A stretch of DNA of 6,813 nt. It comes from an uncultured Lachnospiraceae bacterium. GTDB lineage: Bacteria; Bacillota_A; Clostridia; Lachnospirales; Lachnospiraceae. The stretch is from contig CADBME010000125.1 of NCBI GenBank assembly GCA_902795715.1, forward strand, positions 1-6,813, given 5' to 3'. A program made the position numbers and the translations under genes. The first letter of the stretch is position 1. Each line of letters begins with the position of its first letter. Positions 5,432 through 6,813 of the stretch are shown piece after piece. The notes under the pieces were generated by a model that saw nothing but the letters and a program-made list of their open reading frames with translations, did no database searches and was not told the DNA's origin.

Positions 5432-5448
5432 AAAGGAGAGGTATTACT

Positions 5449-6546
5449 ATGGCAAGAATTATCATTGCACCGAACAAGTATGTGCAGGGTCCCGGAGTCC
5501 TTGGAGACATCGCCGAATATGCTGTAAAGTTTGGAAAGAAGCCTTTCATTCTGATCAGTGAAGGTGGAAAGAAGCGTTTCGGCAAGCTGATCGAAGATAG
5601 TTTTGCAGACACAGACTGCCAGCTGACATTTGAAGCTTTTGGCGGAGAGTGCTCCAAGAATGAGATCAACCGCCTTGTGGATATCGTAAAAGAAAAAGGC
5701 TGCGACCTGGTTATCGGTGTCGGCGGCGGAAAGATTTTTGATACCGCAAAGGCTGTTGCTTATTACTGTGGCCATCCGGTTATCGTAGTTCCCACAATCG
5801 CTGCAACAGATGCGCCCTGTTCCGCACTTTCCGTTGTATATACAGACGATGGAGTTTTCGAGGATTATCTCTGGCTGCCGGCTAACCCCAATCTGGTACT
5901 GGTTGATTCCCAGGTTGTTGCCAATGCTCCGGCAAGATTGTTAGTTTCCGGTATGGGCGATGCCCTTGCAACATATTTTGAAGCTAAAGCCTGCCAGGAC
6001 AGCAATGCGACAAGCTGTGCAGGAGGAACGATTACCACAGCAGCCATCACACTGGCAAAAGCCTGCTATGACACCCTGATCCAGGAAGGTGTTAAGGCTA
6101 AACTGGCCGTGGAAGGCAATGCAGTAACCGAAGCTGTCGAGAAGATCATCGAGGCGAATACACTGCTCTCCGGTATGGGATTTGAATCCGGCGGACTGGC
6201 TGGAGCTCATGCAATCCATAATGGTCTGACAGCAATCAAAGAGTGCCATCACCTTTACCATGGTGAGAAGGTTGCATTCGGTACCCTGACCCAGCTGGTT
6301 CTTGAAAATGCAGATGAAGACCTCCTGGATGAGGTTGTAGGATTCTGTATGGACGTTGGCCTGCCCACCACATTTGAAGATCTGGGAATCGCCAAGGTTG
6401 ACAAGGATGCTCTTATGGAAGCTGCAACACTGGCTGCTGCTCCTACTGACACCTGCGGAAACGAGCCTGTTGAGATCACACCTCAGAAGGTTTACGATGC
6501 TATGATTGCAGCCGATGCCATCGGAAGATATTACAAAGGCCTGTAA
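5449..6546 (+). CDS. gldA: Glycerol dehydrogenase
   Basis: This cytoplasmic, NAD-dependent, metal-dependent enzyme of the iron-containing alcohol dehydrogenase superfamily oxidises glycerol to dihydroxyacetone, or works in reverse. The 365-residue length is typical. The N-terminal dinucleotide-binding domain contains the GVGGGK loop (90-95) and PTIAATDAPCSALSVVY (115-131), with Asp121 at the substrate pocket. The metal ligands of the family are all present: Asp171 in SGMGDAL, His254 in GLAGAHAIHNG, and His271 in HLYHGEKVAFG. AGGAG (5434-5438) lies ten bases before the ATG. No dihydroxyacetone kinase or glycerol uptake gene is in view, so the pathway context is unclear. The gene is followed by a strong terminator and probably forms its own transcription unit from the AT-rich leader. 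Identity is secure; related activity on 1,2-propanediol or similar diols is possible. Confidence 0.97.
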   Translation: MARIIIAPNKYVQGPGVLGDIAEYAVKFGKKPFILISEGGKKRFGKLIEDSFADTDCQLTFEAFGGECSKNEINRLVDIVKEKGCDLVIGVGGGKIFDTAKAVAYYCGHPVIVVPTIAATDAPCSALSVVYTDDGVFEDYLWLPANPNLVLVDSQVVANAPARLLVSGMGDALATYFEAKACQDSNATSCAGGTITTAAITLAKACYDTLIQEGVKAKLAVEGNAVTEAVEKIIEANTLLSGMGFESGGLAGAHAIHNGLTAIKECHHLYHGEKVAFGTLTQLVLENADEDLLDEVVGFCMDVGLPTTFEDLGIAKVDKDALMEAATLAAAPTDTCGNEPVEITPQKVYDAMIAADAIGRYYKGL

Positions 6547-6592
6547 GAAGAAGTTCCCTTAAATGGGAGCTGCCTCACTAAACAGCCATACC

Positions 6593-6641
6593 AAACCGGC
6601 AGGATTTCCTGTATCAATACATGGAATTCTGCCGGTTTTTT
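6593..6641 (+). terminator. Intrinsic terminator of gldA
   Basis: AAACCGGCAGGATTTC (6593-6608) pairs with 6623-6638, with wobbles at 6603/6628 and 6607/6624. After one mismatch (C6609/T6622) the stem continues as TGTA/TACA (6610-6613/6618-6621) around a four-base loop. Six T residues follow (6636-6641). This is a textbook rho-independent terminator 46 bases after the gldA stop. Confidence 0.93.
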
Positions 6642-6651
6642 GACGAAGGAA

Positions 6652-6686
6652 AGGCTGCCGCATATTTTGTTTTAATGCGGCAGCCT
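6652..6686 (-). terminator. Hairpin, probable terminator of the minus-strand gene at the right edge
   Basis: A perfect 12-bp stem (6652-6663 with 6675-6686, core GGCTGCCGCAT/ATGCGGCAGCC) encloses an 11-base AT-rich loop. On the minus strand it begins 14 bases after the TAA stop at 6700-6702 and is followed by TTTCCTT (including the base of the stem), an interrupted T tract. On the plus strand no T-run follows. It therefore best terminates the converging minus-strand gene. Confidence 0.65.
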
Positions 6687-6699
6687 CATTTAAAATCTC

Positions 6700-6813
6700 T
6701 TATTCAACTTTCCTGAAAGTCATTTCCAATGCCTGTGAATCATCCGTTTCCATGCTGGTTGTTATGGTGGAGGAATCCTCGCTGACCAGACCGGTCTGGG
6801 GAGAATCACTGTC
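6700..6813 (-). CDS. C-terminal end of an unidentified protein (partial)
   Basis: On the minus strand a frame is open from the window edge to TAA at 6700-6702, giving 37 residues that end in MTFRKVE. The stretch is rich in Ser, Thr, Asp and Glu, followed by a short alternating segment that could be a final beta strand, as often seen in secreted lipoproteins of Clostridia; that is a guess. The reading frame is supported by the stop being followed at once by a terminator-like hairpin and by convergence with gldA. Too little is visible to name a family, and the start lies outside the window. Confidence 0.55.
   Translation of the reverse strand, partial: DSDSPQTGLVSEDSSTITTSMETDDSQALEMTFRKVE

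Larger units (their letters stand above)
5200..5448 (+). other. AT-rich regulatory region upstream of gldA
   Basis: From about 5240 to 5390 this intergenic stretch is much richer in A and T than the flanking genes. It holds a candidate promoter, an inverted repeat, a 20-codon ORF and two potential hairpins, listed separately. No convincing intrinsic terminator for the upstream TPM gene is visible; GACA-GGAA-TGTC (5224-5235) is too weak. Read-through into gldA is therefore possible. Confidence 0.6.

Noticed and set aside
5394..6574. GGGAGCTGCC at 5394-5403 and 6565-6574 as a direct repeat flanking gldA, suggesting a cassette
   Set aside because: Only ten bases match, each lies in a different hairpin context, and similarity does not extend, so chance is likely.

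Overview
The window looks like a chromosomal segment from a Gram-positive anaerobe of the Clostridia, most likely Lachnospiraceae-like. The evidence is strong AGGAGG-type Shine-Dalgarno sites in front of every gene, coding DNA of roughly balanced base composition with AT-rich promoter regions, intrinsic hairpin-plus-T-run termination, and the gene types present. The genus cannot be fixed from the sequence alone.

Layout from left to right. Positions 1-376 hold no gene. They contain a remarkable fold-back element (25-280): a 33-bp nearly perfect terminal inverted repeat, an imperfect middle stem, and two internal hairpins that form a three-way junction. On the minus strand, 377-1960 is glucose-6-phosphate isomerase (pgi) of the long, E. 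coli-like form. A divergent intergenic region (1961-2266) carries a candidate pgi promoter, an operator-like inverted repeat and a candidate rightward promoter. Three genes then run rightward with short gaps: a D-2-hydroxyacid dehydrogenase (2267-3214), a double zinc-ribbon membrane protein resembling Bacillus YdjG (3263-4333), and a secreted or membrane-anchored TPM-domain protein resembling Bacillus YdjH (4348-5199). The last two are 14 bases apart and almost certainly co-translated. An AT-rich leader (5200-5448) with candidate promoter, inverted repeat, 20-codon ORF and hairpin precedes glycerol dehydrogenase gldA (5449-6546). After gldA come a strong intrinsic terminator (about 6593-6641), a second hairpin that best serves the opposite strand (6652-6686), and the last 37 codons of an unidentified minus-strand gene (6700-6813) that runs off the right edge.

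Functionally, pgi, the 2-hydroxyacid dehydrogenase and gldA are ordinary carbon and redox metabolism (glycolysis/gluconeogenesis, 2-keto acid or hydroxypyruvate reduction, glycerol-dihydroxyacetone interconversion). They appear to be separate transcription units rather than one pathway. The YdjG/YdjH-like pair belongs to a poorly understood membrane-stress module. In Bacillus it sits with a PspA homologue and the SPFH-type protein YdjI, neither of which is in this window.

I see no clearly new multi-gene system. The most unexplained object is the fold-back element at 25-280. The next most interesting are the reduced YdjG/YdjH pair and the structured gldA leader.
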